Positions 1 through 7,906 of a stretch of DNA of 64,000 nt are shown here, piece by piece. Numbering within the stretch: position 1 is the stretch's first letter; each line of letters opens with the position of its first letter. Below the pieces are notes generated by a model. It was not told where the DNA came from. It searched no databases and worked only from the letters and a program-made list of their open reading frames with translations. The position numbers and the translations under genes are program-made. Origin of the DNA: Streptomyces sp. col6 (GTDB taxonomy: Bacteria; Actinomycetota; Actinomycetes; Streptomycetales; Streptomycetaceae); NCBI RefSeq assembly GCF_008042035.1, contig NZ_RDBL01000006.1, positions 1,721,166 through 1,785,165 of the forward strand, read 5' to 3'.

Positions 1-1248
1 GCCGAATCACGGCTCTACTCACCCGAGTTGCACGGCTCCTTCCCCCTCCACTGGATGGCGGCCGACCGCTCCGTCCTGGCGACCGACTCCGCGTGGACCG
101 ACCAGGGCCGCCCCGTCCCCGCCGCCGACCTCGTCGCCCGGCATGCTCCGGGCCTGCCCTTCCCCGCACACACCGCGCTCATCCCCCTCCACCCCTGGCA
201 GGCCCGCGAGTTGCGGAGCAGGCCCGAAGTCGCCGCCCTCCTCGGCTCCGGCCTCCTGCACGACCTCGGCCCGTACGGCGCCCCCTGGCACCCCACCTCC
301 TCGGTGCGCACCGTGCACCGGCCGGGCAGCGACCTGATGCTGAAGCTCTCCCTCGGCGTCCGCATCACCAACTCCCGCCGGGAGAACCTCCGCAAGGAGC
401 TCCACCGGGGCGTGGAGGTCCACCGGCTGCTCCGCACCGGGCTCGCCCGCCAGTGGCACGCGGCGCACCCCGGCTTCGACATCGTGCGCGACCCCGCCTG
501 GCTCGCCGTCGACACCCCGGACGGCGCCCCCGTGCACGGCCTCGACGTCATGCTGCGGCACAACCCCTTCGAGCGGTACGACGACGCGGTCTGCATCGCC
601 GGACTCACCGCCCCGCGCCCCTGGCCGGGCCGGCCGGGCCTGCACTCCCGCCTCGCCGACATCGTCCAGCGCCTCGCCGCCGCCACCGGCCGGACCACGA
701 CGGCGGTCGCCGCCGAGTGGTTCCTGCGCTACCTCGAACGCGTCGTCCACCCGGTGCTCTGGCTGGACGCCCACGCGGGTGTCGCGCTCGAAGCCCACCA
801 GCAGAACACCCTGGTCCTGCTCGACGCCGACGGCTGGCCCACCGGCGGCCGTTACCGTGACAATCAGGGCTACTACTTCCGCGAATCCCACCGCGCGGCG
901 CTCGACCACAGGCTCCCCGGCATCGGAAAGGTCAGCGACACCTTCGTCACCGACGCCGTCACCGACGAGCGCTTCGCCTACTACCTCGGCATCAACAACG
1001 TATTCGGACTGATCGGGGCGTTCGGCGCCCAGCGGCTCGCCGACGAACAGATGCTCATCGACGCCTTCCGGCGCTTCCTGAAGTCGGCGAGCGAACTGGG
1101 TTCGCCCTTCCCCGCCCACCTGCTGGAGAACCCACGTCTGCGCTGCAAGGCCAACATGCTGACCCGCCTGCACGGACTCGACGAACTCGTCGGCCCGGTG
1201 GACACCCAGTCCGTCTACGTGACCATCACCAACCCCCTGCACGGCTGA
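1..1248 (+). CDS. IucA/IucC-family siderophore synthetase, 5' end outside window
   Basis: The frame is open from the first base to a TGA at 1246-1248, so the N-terminus is missing; 415 residues are visible of a usual 550-620. Enzymes of this family are soluble ligases that join carboxylates such as citrate or succinyl-hydroxamates to amines or hydroxamates using ATP. Visible family motifs are HPWQ, a Thr-Ser-Ser-Val-Arg-Thr stretch, KLSLGVRITNSRR, HQQNT followed by a Gly-Arg-Tyr-Arg-Asp-Asn-Gln-Gly-Tyr-Tyr block, and the closing ITNPLHG. The RDNQGYYF and HQQNT blocks are the ATP/catalytic core. A GNAT gene and a second IucA/IucC gene follow on the same strand, which points to a hydroxamate siderophore pathway. 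The substrate cannot be read from sequence alone. Confidence 0.93.
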   Translation, partial: AESRLYSPELHGSFPLHWMAADRSVLATDSAWTDQGRPVPAADLVARHAPGLPFPAHTALIPLHPWQARELRSRPEVAALLGSGLLHDLGPYGAPWHPTSSVRTVHRPGSDLMLKLSLGVRITNSRRENLRKELHRGVEVHRLLRTGLARQWHAAHPGFDIVRDPAWLAVDTPDGAPVHGLDVMLRHNPFERYDDAVCIAGLTAPRPWPGRPGLHSRLADIVQRLAAATGRTTTAVAAEWFLRYLERVVHPVLWLDAHAGVALEAHQQNTLVLLDADGWPTGGRYRDNQGYYFRESHRAALDHRLPGIGKVSDTFVTDAVTDERFAYYLGINNVFGLIGAFGAQRLADEQMLIDAFRRFLKSASELGSPFPAHLLENPRLRCKANMLTRLHGLDELVGPVDTQSVYVTITNPLHG

Positions 1249-1322
1249 GCAGCGGGGGCCCCGTCCGGCAGCAAGTCGCCCCAGTCCGCCGGTCGTCGAG
1301 AGCCGAGAGAGGAGCGCCACCC

Positions 1323-1913
1323 GTGTCCCTCCCCGACGCGCACGCCGGTCCCGGCCGCAGGGCGGACTGGGCCCCCGTCGCCACAACGGCCGGTGTGTTC
1401 CAGCTCGTTCCGGTCGAGCCGGAGCGCGATCTGGCGACGATCAGCCGCTGGATGAACGACCCCGCCGTCGCCGCCTTCTGGGAGCTGGCCGGCGACGCCG
1501 ACGTCACGGCCGCGCACCTCGCGCCCCAGCTCGCGGCCGACAGCCACAGCACCCCGTGGATCGGGGTGCTGTCGGGCACCCCCATGAGCTACTGGGAGCT
1601 CTACCGCGCCGACCTCGACCCGCTCGCCCGCCACTACCCGGCCCGTCCGCACGACATGGGCGTCCACCTCCTGATCGGCGAGGGACAACACCGGGGCCGT
1701 GGCACCGGCACGACGCTCCTGCGAGCCGTGACCGACCTTGTGCTCGACCACGTCCCCCTCTGCACCCGGGTCGTGGCCGAGCCCGACATCAGCAACATCC
1801 CGTCCGTCTCCGCGTTCCTGAGCGCCGGCTTCCGCTTCTCCGCCGAGATCGAACTCCCTGAGAAGCGGGCCGCGCTGATGATCCGCGACCGAGCCCACCG
1901 CACCCGCCCATGA
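1323..1913 (+). CDS. GNAT acyltransferase of siderophore biosynthesis (IucB/AlcB/MbtK type)
   Basis: This 196-residue protein resembles acyltransferases that acylate the N-hydroxylated side chain of lysine or a diamine to give a hydroxamate. The C-terminal half carries the signature of the group: a His-Asp-Met-Gly-Val-His-Leu-Leu-Ile-Gly block, GQHRGRGTGTTLL (acyl-CoA pyrophosphate loop), a Val-Ala-Glu-Pro-Asp segment with a nearby Asn, then a GF-containing strand and the Glu-Leu-Pro-Glu-Lys end. The start chosen is GTG 1323, preceded by AGAGAGGAG. It lies between two IucA/IucC synthetase genes in one orientation and is probably cotranscribed. No monooxygenase or decarboxylase gene is visible; those may lie upstream of the window. 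Confidence 0.88.
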   Translation: MSLPDAHAGPGRRADWAPVATTAGVFQLVPVEPERDLATISRWMNDPAVAAFWELAGDADVTAAHLAPQLAADSHSTPWIGVLSGTPMSYWELYRADLDPLARHYPARPHDMGVHLLIGEGQHRGRGTGTTLLRAVTDLVLDHVPLCTRVVAEPDISNIPSVSAFLSAGFRFSAEIELPEKRAALMIRDRAHRTRP

Positions 1914-1973
1914 ACGCTTCCCTCATCCATCCGCACCGCTCGAACCCCATCGGTTCCCTCCCGAGGAGTCCCC

Positions 1974-3812
1974 GTGCCGACATACCCTGCGCACCACCAC
2001 GACGCAACGGAGCCGCCCGCACTGCTCAGCACCCCCGAACTGAACCGGGCTGCCTGGGACCGGGCCGCCTCCCGGATGCTCGCGAAGATGCTCGGTGAAT
2101 TCGCCTACGAGGAAGTCATCGAGCCGGCTCCGCGAACCGCCGGCGGCGGCACGTACACCCTTCCTCTGGATGACGGCGGCAATCTGAGCTTCACCGCCCG
2201 GCGCGGCGTCTACGGGAGCTGGCGGGTGGACCCCGCATCGATCCGGGCGGAGGGGTCGGATCCCGCCGGTGGCAGTGCCCCCTTCCGCGATCCGCTGCGC
2301 TTCCTCACCCGGGCCCGCCGCCTCCTCGATCTCGACGGCGCCACCCTCGGCCACCTCGTCCGCGAGCTGACCACGACGCTCACCGCGGACGCCCGCCTCG
2401 ACCACACCGCCCTCACCGCCGAGGAGCTGGCGGACCTCGGCTATGCGGAGCTGGAGGGCCACCAGACCGGCCATCCCTGGATCGTCGCCAACAAGGGCCG
2501 CCTGGGCTTCTCCGCCACCGACGCCTCGCGCTACGCCCCCGAGGCCCGCGAGCCGGTCCGGCTGCCGTGGCTCGCCGTCTCCCACCGGATCGCCGAGTAC
2601 CGGGGCGTGCCCGCCCTGGCCGACCCCGGCCGGCTCTACGCACAGGAGCTCGACGCCGGCGTCCGCGCGTCGTTCGCCGACACGCTGCGCGGCCGCGGGC
2701 TCGACCCGGACGGCTACTACTTCCTGCCCGTCCACCCCTGGCAGTGGGACGAGTGGATCGTGCCGCTGTTCGCGCCCGCCATCGCCGCCGGTGACATCGT
2801 GCCCCTGCCCGCCGACCCGGACGTACGGCTGCCGCAGCAGTCCATCCGTACCTTCGCCAACATCGCGCGGCCCGAGCGGCACACGGTCAAGCTCCCGCTG
2901 TCGATTCTCAACACCCTGGTCTGGCGCGGACTGCCGACCGAACGCACCATCGCCGCGCCCGCCGTCACCGGCTGGGTGCAGGGGCTGTGCGACAGCGATC
3001 CGTTCCTGCGCGACACCTGTGGCGTGATCCTGCTCGGCGAGGTCGCCTCGGTCACTGTCGAGCACCCGCTGTACGACCACCTCCCCGAGGCGCCGTACCA
3101 GTTCAAGGAGATCCTGGGCGCGATCTGGCGCGAGCCCCTGCCTCCGCGCCTGGCACCGGGGGAGCGCGCCCGTACCCTCGCGTCCCTGCTGCACACCGAC
3201 CCGCGGGGACGCGCGTTCACCGCCGAACTGGTCGCCCGCTCCGGGCTGGCGCCCACCGTCTGGCTGTCCCGGCTCTTCGCCGCCCTGCTGCCGCCGCTGC
3301 TGCACTTCCTCTACCGCTACGGCACCGTCTTCTCCCCGCACGGCGAGAACGCGATCGTGGTCTTCGACGAGCAGGACGTCCCGGTCCGTCTGGCGATCAA
3401 GGACTTCGTCGACGACGTCAACGTCAGCGCGCAGCCGCTCCCCGAGCACGACACGATGCCGGACGACGTGCGCCGCGTCCTGCTGACCGAGGAGCCGGCC
3501 TTCCTCACCCAGTTCATCCACTCCGGCCTCTTCACCGGGGTCTTCCGCTTCCTCTCCCCGCTCTGCGAGGAACAGCTGGGCGTCCCCGAGGGCGAATTCT
3601 GGTCACTCGTCCGGGCCGAGATCCTGCGCCACCACGCCCGGTTCCCCGAGCTGAAGGAGCGGTTCGAGATGTTCGACATGCTGACCCCGCGCATCGAGCG
3701 CCTCTGTCTCAACCGCAATCGGCTGCACCTGGACGGCTACCGCGACCGGCCCGTACGCCCGCATGCGGCGGTCCACGGCACCGTGGCCAACCCGCTGCAC
3801 CTCTCCGCGTGA
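1974..3812 (+). CDS. IucA/IucC-family siderophore synthetase, complete
   Basis: The 612-residue product is full length for the family. Motifs in order: a Gly-His-Pro-Trp-Ile-Val-Ala-Asn-Lys-Gly-Arg-Leu-Gly-Phe block, HPWQWDEW, Gln-Gln-Ser-Ile-Arg-Thr-Phe, KLPLSI with a following Asn-Thr, a Ser-Pro-His-Gly-Glu-Asn stretch, then Ala-Ile-Lys-Asp-Phe-Val-Asp-Asp near residue 480. The last two form the ATP-binding and catalytic region. GTG 1974 is preceded by GAGGAG at 1963-1968. Paired with the partial synthetase and the acyltransferase it suggests a two-synthetase pathway, as in citrate-hydroxamate siderophores, or one with separate condensation steps. No iron box of the DmdR/IdeR type was seen inside this part of the cluster, so control probably acts on an upstream promoter. 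Confidence 0.93.
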   Translation: MPTYPAHHHDATEPPALLSTPELNRAAWDRAASRMLAKMLGEFAYEEVIEPAPRTAGGGTYTLPLDDGGNLSFTARRGVYGSWRVDPASIRAEGSDPAGGSAPFRDPLRFLTRARRLLDLDGATLGHLVRELTTTLTADARLDHTALTAEELADLGYAELEGHQTGHPWIVANKGRLGFSATDASRYAPEAREPVRLPWLAVSHRIAEYRGVPALADPGRLYAQELDAGVRASFADTLRGRGLDPDGYYFLPVHPWQWDEWIVPLFAPAIAAGDIVPLPADPDVRLPQQSIRTFANIARPERHTVKLPLSILNTLVWRGLPTERTIAAPAVTGWVQGLCDSDPFLRDTCGVILLGEVASVTVEHPLYDHLPEAPYQFKEILGAIWREPLPPRLAPGERARTLASLLHTDPRGRAFTAELVARSGLAPTVWLSRLFAALLPPLLHFLYRYGTVFSPHGENAIVVFDEQDVPVRLAIKDFVDDVNVSAQPLPEHDTMPDDVRRVLLTEEPAFLTQFIHSGLFTGVFRFLSPLCEEQLGVPEGEFWSLVRAEILRHHARFPELKERFEMFDMLTPRIERLCLNRNRLHLDGYRDRPVRPHAAVHGTVANPLHLSA

Positions 3813-3862
3813 GGCCGGGAGTGACCGCCGATGTCAGCGGCGCCCCGTAGGCTGGCCGGGCT

Positions 3863-5833
3863 ATGACGAAGCCATCCCTCCCCGAGCTCCTGCACGCCGC
3901 CGTGACCGCCGTCGGCGGTACGGAGAGGCCCGGCCAGGCCGCCATGGCCACCGCCGTCGCCGAGGCCGTGGACGACCAATCCCACCTGCTCGTCCAGGCC
4001 GGCACCGGGACGGGCAAGTCGCTCGGCTACCTGGTGCCGGCCCTGGCCCACGGCGAGCGCGTCGTCGTGGCCACGGCGACGCTGGCCCTCCAGCGCCAGC
4101 TCGTCGAGCGCGACCTGCCGCGCACGGTGGACGCGCTGCATCCGCTGCTGCGCCGCCGCCCCCAGTTCGCGATGCTCAAGGGCCGGTCGAACTACCTCTG
4201 CCTGCACCGGCTCCACGAGGGCGTGCCGCAGGACGAGGAGGAGGGACTGTTCGACCAGTTCGAGGCGGCGGCTCCGTCCAGCAAGCTCGGCCAGGACCTC
4301 CTGCGCATGCGCGACTGGGCCGACGAGACCGAGACGGGCGACCGGGACGACCTCACGCCCGGCGTCTCGGACCGGGCCTGGGCGCAGATCTCCGTCTCCT
4401 CGCGGGAGTGCCTGGGCGCGAGCAAGTGCGCGTACGGGGCGGAGTGCTTCGCCGAGCAGGCCCGGGAGCGGGCGAAGCTCGCCGATGTGGTGGTCACCAA
4501 CCACGCGCTCCTGGCGATCGACGCCATCGAGGGCGCCCCGGTGCTCCCGCAGCACGAGGTGCTGATCGTCGACGAGGCCCATGAGCTGGTCTCCCGGGTC
4601 ACCGGTGTGGCCACCGGCGAGCTCACCCCGGGCCAGGTGAACCGCGCGGTGCGCCGCGCCGCGAAGCTGGTCAACGAGAAGGCGGCGGACGCGCTGCAGA
4701 CCGCGTCCGAGGGCTTCGAGCGGGTGATGGAGCTGGCGCTCCCCGGCCGCCTGGAGGAGGTGCCGGAGGACCTGGGGTACGCGCTGATGGCCCTGCGGGA
4801 CGCCGCGCGCACGGTGATCAGTGCCATCGGCGCCACGCGGGACAAGTCCGTCCAGGACGAGGACGCCGTCCGTAAGCAGGCGCTGGCCTCGGTCGAGTCC
4901 ATCCACGCCGTCGCCGAACGCATCACGCAGGGGTCCGAGTACGACGTCGTCTGGTACGAGCGCCACGACCGGTTCGGCGCCTCGGTCCGGGTCGCGCCGC
5001 TCTCCGTGTCCGGACTGCTGCGCGAGAAGCTGTTCTCCGAGCGCTCCGTCGTCCTGACCTCGGCCACGCTCAAGCTCGGCGGCGACTTCAACGGCGTGGG
5101 CGCCTCCCTGGGGCTCGCCCCGGAGGGCACCGCCGGGGAGGACGTCCCGCAGTGGAAGGGCCTGGACGTCGGCTCGCCGTTCGACTACCCGAAGCAGGGC
5201 ATCCTGTACGTCGCCCGGCATCTGGCGACCCCCGGCCGGGAGGGCTCCCGTACGGACATGCTGGACGAGCTGTCCGAGCTGGTGGAGGCGGCGGGCGGGC
5301 GCACGCTGGGGCTGTTCTCCTCGATGCGGGCGGCCAAGGCGGCGGCCGAGGAGCTGCGCGGCCGGCTGGAGAAGCCGATCCTGCTCCAGGGCGAGGAGAC
5401 CCTGGGCGAGCTGATCAAGAACTTCGCCGCCGACCCGGAGACCTGCCTGTTCGGCACGCTGTCGCTCTGGCAGGGCGTCGACGTTCCCGGTCCGAGCTGT
5501 CAGCTCGTGGTCATGGACCGCATCCCGTTCCCCCGCCCCGACGACCCGCTGATGAGCGCCCGCCAGAAGGCGGTCGAGGAGGCCGGGGGCAACGGCTTCA
5601 TGGCGGTGGCGGCCACGCATGCCGCGCTGCTGATGGCCCAGGGCGCCGGCCGTCTCGTACGGGCGACGGGGGACAAGGGCGTCGTCGCGGTGCTCGACCC
5701 GCGCCTGGCCAACGCGCGGTACGGCAGCTATCTGAGGGCCTCGCTCCCCGACTTCTGGTACACCACCGACCGCAACCAGGCCCGGCGCTCGCTCGCCGCG
5801 ATCGACGCGGCGGCCAAGGCCGACGGACGGTAG
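3863..5833 (+). CDS. DinG/XPD-type ATP-dependent DNA helicase
   Basis: Superfamily 2 helicase of 656 residues. Walker A is GTGTGKS at about residues 47-53, the Walker B DEAH box is at about 237-240, and the C-terminal motifs GTLSLWQGVDVPG and QGAGRLVR are present. Between the motor halves lie four Cys (Asn-Tyr-Leu-Cys, Glu-Cys-Leu-Gly, Lys-Cys and Glu-Cys-Phe) in the position of the 4Fe-4S cluster of DinG/XPD enzymes. Such helicases unwind DNA with 5' overhangs, R-loops or G-quadruplexes during repair. ATG 3863 has a TAGGCT hexamer at 3848-3853, so the transcript leader is very short. It converges on lexA; SOS control is plausible for the family, but no LexA box was found upstream. Confidence 0.92.
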   Translation: MTKPSLPELLHAAVTAVGGTERPGQAAMATAVAEAVDDQSHLLVQAGTGTGKSLGYLVPALAHGERVVVATATLALQRQLVERDLPRTVDALHPLLRRRPQFAMLKGRSNYLCLHRLHEGVPQDEEEGLFDQFEAAAPSSKLGQDLLRMRDWADETETGDRDDLTPGVSDRAWAQISVSSRECLGASKCAYGAECFAEQARERAKLADVVVTNHALLAIDAIEGAPVLPQHEVLIVDEAHELVSRVTGVATGELTPGQVNRAVRRAAKLVNEKAADALQTASEGFERVMELALPGRLEEVPEDLGYALMALRDAARTVISAIGATRDKSVQDEDAVRKQALASVESIHAVAERITQGSEYDVVWYERHDRFGASVRVAPLSVSGLLREKLFSERSVVLTSATLKLGGDFNGVGASLGLAPEGTAGEDVPQWKGLDVGSPFDYPKQGILYVARHLATPGREGSRTDMLDELSELVEAAGGRTLGLFSSMRAAKAAAEELRGRLEKPILLQGEETLGELIKNFAADPETCLFGTLSLWQGVDVPGPSCQLVVMDRIPFPRPDDPLMSARQKAVEEAGGNGFMAVAATHAALLMAQGAGRLVRATGDKGVVAVLDPRLANARYGSYLRASLPDFWYTTDRNQARRSLAAIDAAAKADGR

Positions 5834-5878
5834 CCCTCCGGGACGTACACGAACCGCTCAGGGGCGTACGGACACGCA

Positions 5879-5921
5879 CAGGGGCCCCGGGGACGGCACG
5901 AAGCCGGACCCGGGGCCCCTG
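5879..5921. terminator. Bidirectional terminator between the helicase gene and lexA
   Basis: Perfect 13-bp inverted repeat, CAGGGGCCCCGGG at 5879-5891 and CCCGGGGCCCCTG at 5909-5921, with a 17-nt loop. It lies between two convergent stop codons. There is no T-tract, as is common in Streptomyces. Confidence 0.8.
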
Positions 5922-5941
5922 ATTGCCAGAGAGTGCGGGGC

Positions 5942-6736
5942 TCAGACGCGGCGCAGCACCGCGACGACCTTGCCGAGGATCGTCGCCTCGTCGCCGGGGA
6001 TCGGCTGGTACGCGGCGTTGTGCGGGAGCAGCCAGACGTGGCCGTCCTCGCGTTTGAAGCGCTTGACCGTGGCCTCACCGTCCAGCATGGCGGCCACGAT
6101 GTCGCCGTTCTCCGCGACGGGCTGGCGTCGCACGGTGACCCAGTCGCCGTCACAGATCGCCGCCTCGATCATCGAGTCACCGACGACCTTCAGCACGAAG
6201 AGCTCGCCGTCACCGACCAGCTGGCGGGGGAGCGGGAAGACGTCCTCGACGGACTCCTCGGCGAGGATCGGGCCACCGGCGGCGATCCGGCCCACCAGCG
6301 GCACGTACGAGGCGGCGGGCTTGCCCGTGGTGTCCGTCGGCTGCGTGCTCGGCTGGTCGGAGCCGCGTACCTCGTACGCCCGGGGGCGGTGCGGGTCGCG
6401 GCGCAGGAAGCCCTTGCGCTCCAGGGCCATCAGCTGATGGGCGACGGACGAGGTGCTGGAGAGGCCCACCGCCTGACCGATCTCCCGCATCGACGGCGGA
6501 TAGCCGCGCCGCTGCACGGAGTCCCGGATGACCTCGATCACCCGCCGCTGGCGGTCCGTGAGCCCCGAGCTGTCCGCCCGGATTCCGGGAGGTCGTCCGG
6601 GGAGCGAGCGCGCTGGGCGTCCGGGCTCCGGTCCCTCCGTGTTCGTGACTGAGTCATTCATGGCATGCACCGGCTCGAGTCGGCTCTGGGAGCGGTCCTG
6701 GGCAGTGATGATGGCACTGTCTGCGGTGGTGGTCAC
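5942..6736 (-). CDS. lexA: SOS regulator LexA
   Basis: 264-residue repressor-protease. The N-terminal winged helix (Pro-Pro-Ser-Met-Arg-Glu-Ile-Gly ... [19 protein letters not shown]) binds SOS boxes. The self-cleavage site Ala-Gly sits in [12 protein letters not shown] around residue 150, followed by the catalytic Ser of [15 protein letters not shown] and the Lys of [11 protein letters not shown]. RecA-stimulated cleavage releases the DNA-damage regulon. I chose GTG 6736 because the mature-looking N-terminus (TTTADSA) and a GAGAGG ribosome site lie there; an upstream in-frame ATG at 6808 would overlap the operator. A LexA box about 65 bp upstream indicates autoregulation. It is divergent from nrdR across about 490 bp. 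Confidence 0.97.
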   Translation of the reverse strand: MTTTADSAIITAQDRSQSRLEPVHAMNDSVTNTEGPEPGRPARSLPGRPPGIRADSSGLTDRQRRVIEVIRDSVQRRGYPPSMREIGQAVGLSSTSSVAHQLMALERKGFLRRDPHRPRAYEVRGSDQPSTQPTDTTGKPAASYVPLVGRIAAGGPILAEESVEDVFPLPRQLVGDGELFVLKVVGDSMIEAAICDGDWVTVRRQPVAENGDIVAAMLDGEATVKRFKREDGHVWLLPHNAAYQPIPGDEATILGKVVAVLRRV

Positions 6737-6800
6737 GTCGGCGGCCCCTCTCGAATGGTCTCCCTGGCTGGACAACGGTAGTAGCTTTCGAAAGGTTGCG

Positions 6801-6816
6801 CCAAACACACGTTCGA
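6801..6816. promoter_or_regulatory. LexA-binding SOS box upstream of lexA
   Basis: The element reads CCAAAC-ACAC-GTTCGA on the + strand. The right half is a perfect match and the left half matches 4 of 6 positions of the actinobacterial/Gram-positive SOS consensus TCGAAC-N4-GTTCGA. It lies 65 bp upstream of the lexA GTG, a typical autoregulatory position. The match is by eye. Confidence 0.75.
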
Positions 6817-7069
6817 GTGAAAAACGAATAAAAGACTGCCGGGCTTCGCTGCGAGGTGTATGAGGCTGCGTACAGTGCGCGATGCCGCGAGGCCGGGCGC
6901 CCTTCGGAAGCGCGCGGCGGCGGCTCCCCGACGCTATCGCCGAACGCCTCGCCGAGCGCGGGCGGGGTGGCCGCCCGGTCGTCCGCCGTCCGGGCGCTTC
7001 CCGTACCCTCTTGGTCGGTCGTACGCTGCCTTCCGGCGCGACACGCGACAGGGCCGAATGTGCGCCCGG

Positions 7070-7085
7070 ACCCTAGATCTAGTGG
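7070..7085. promoter_or_regulatory. NrdR box 1 upstream of nrdR-nrdJ
   Basis: ACCCTAGATCTAGTGG contains the perfect 10-bp palindrome CTAGATCTAG and fits every strongly conserved position of the NrdR consensus acaCwAtATaTwgtgt. A second, weaker copy begins exactly 32 bp further on, about three helical turns, which is the arrangement expected for cooperative NrdR binding. Confidence 0.82.
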
Positions 7086-7101
7086 TTGGATAGTTCCGAC
7101 C

Positions 7102-7117
7102 GCCCCGAATGTAGTGG
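7102..7117. promoter_or_regulatory. NrdR box 2 upstream of nrdR-nrdJ
   Basis: GCCCCGAATGTAGTGG keeps the right half of the NrdR consensus (ATgTAgtgg) and the leading CC, while the left half is degenerate. Its start is 32 bp from box 1, on the same face of the helix. About 110 bp separates it from the nrdR start. Confidence 0.72.
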
Positions 7118-7228
7118 TCCCCCGTCCGTCGGGGGTGCGGTCATCGCCTATGCTTGAGACCGCTTCGAGGGCCCCCTACGGGGCCTGAAGAGGCTATTCA
7201 GTCGTGCTGTGAAGGAGGGTTGGGAGCC

Positions 7229-7741
7229 ATGCACTGCCCCTTCTGCAGGCACCCCGACAGCCGGGTCGTCGACAGTCGCACCACCGACGACGGGACCTCG
7301 ATCCGCCGCCGCCGCCAGTGCCCCGACTGCTCCCGCCGTTTCACCACGGTGGAGACCTGTTCGCTCATGGTGGTCAAGCGCAGCGGAGTGACCGAGCCCT
7401 TCAGCCGCACCAAGGTCATCTCCGGTGTGCGCAAGGCATGCCAGGGGCGGCCCGTCACCGAGGACGCCCTCGCCAAGCTCGGCCAGCGGGTCGAGGAGGC
7501 GGTGCGCGCCACCGGCAGCGCCGAGCTGACCACGCACGACGTGGGCCTGGCCATCCTCGGCCCCCTGCAGGAACTCGACCTCGTCGCCTACCTGCGGTTC
7601 GCGTCCGTGTACCGGGCGTTCGACAGCCTCGAAGACTTCGAGGCCGCCATCACGGAACTCCGTGAGCGGCGGCCCCCCGTGGAAGGAAGCGGGAGCGGCG
7701 AGACCCTGGAGGTCCCCGCTCCCGCCGTCGCCGCCGACTGA
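7229..7741 (+). CDS. nrdR: Transcriptional repressor NrdR
   Basis: 170-residue regulator of ribonucleotide reductase genes. It begins MHCPFC and has the second Cys pair in CPDCS near residue 31, forming the N-terminal zinc ribbon; a basic RRRRQC stretch lies between. Residues from about 50 to 140 form the ATP-cone ([14 protein letters not shown], a following GV-K-A-C helix and the Val-Tyr-Arg-Phe-type end), which senses ATP/dATP. ATG 7229 follows a GAAGGAGGG site at 7211-7219; an in-frame upstream codon at 7154 would add residues lacking family similarity. It is cotranscribed with nrdJ and lies downstream of two NrdR boxes, so it should repress its own operon when dATP is high. Confidence 0.96.
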   Translation: MHCPFCRHPDSRVVDSRTTDDGTSIRRRRQCPDCSRRFTTVETCSLMVVKRSGVTEPFSRTKVISGVRKACQGRPVTEDALAKLGQRVEEAVRATGSAELTTHDVGLAILGPLQELDLVAYLRFASVYRAFDSLEDFEAAITELRERRPPVEGSGSGETLEVPAPAVAAD

Positions 7742-7757
7742 GCGGCAGCCGCCGGCG

Positions 7758-7777
7758 GCCCGATCGGGGGATCGGGC
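7758..7777 (+). other. Hairpin in the nrdR-nrdJ spacer
   Basis: GCCCGATC and GATCGGGC form a perfect 8-bp stem closed by a GGGG tetraloop, 17 nt after the nrdR stop. There is no following T-run, and nrdJ continues on the same strand. It may be an attenuator, a processing site, or a protector of the nrdR 3' end. The role is inferred only from position. Confidence 0.4.
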
Positions 7778-7906
7778 GAGGGCCGGCACCTGGACCTTGC
7801 TCCGGGCGACGTATGAGGAATACGGCGGCCGAAGCATCAGACACACACTGTGCCCGGGGAAGTTCTCGGCACTTCAGGGCGTTTTTGCCCACATATGGGA
7901 GGCGGC

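Noticed and set aside
1..3850. Iron-box (DmdR/IdeR) operator in the siderophore segment
   Set aside because: No TTAGG-N-AGGCTAACC-like sequence was found between the three genes; it may lie upstream of the window.
6737..7228. Small open frames in the lexA-nrdR spacer
   Set aside because: Composition and lack of ribosome sites argue against coding; the region is explained by the SOS and NrdR boxes.
7742..7906. Cobalamin riboswitch before nrdJ
   Set aside because: The spacer lacks the B12-box and has only a short hairpin. In Streptomyces that riboswitch is linked to nrdAB, not nrdJ.
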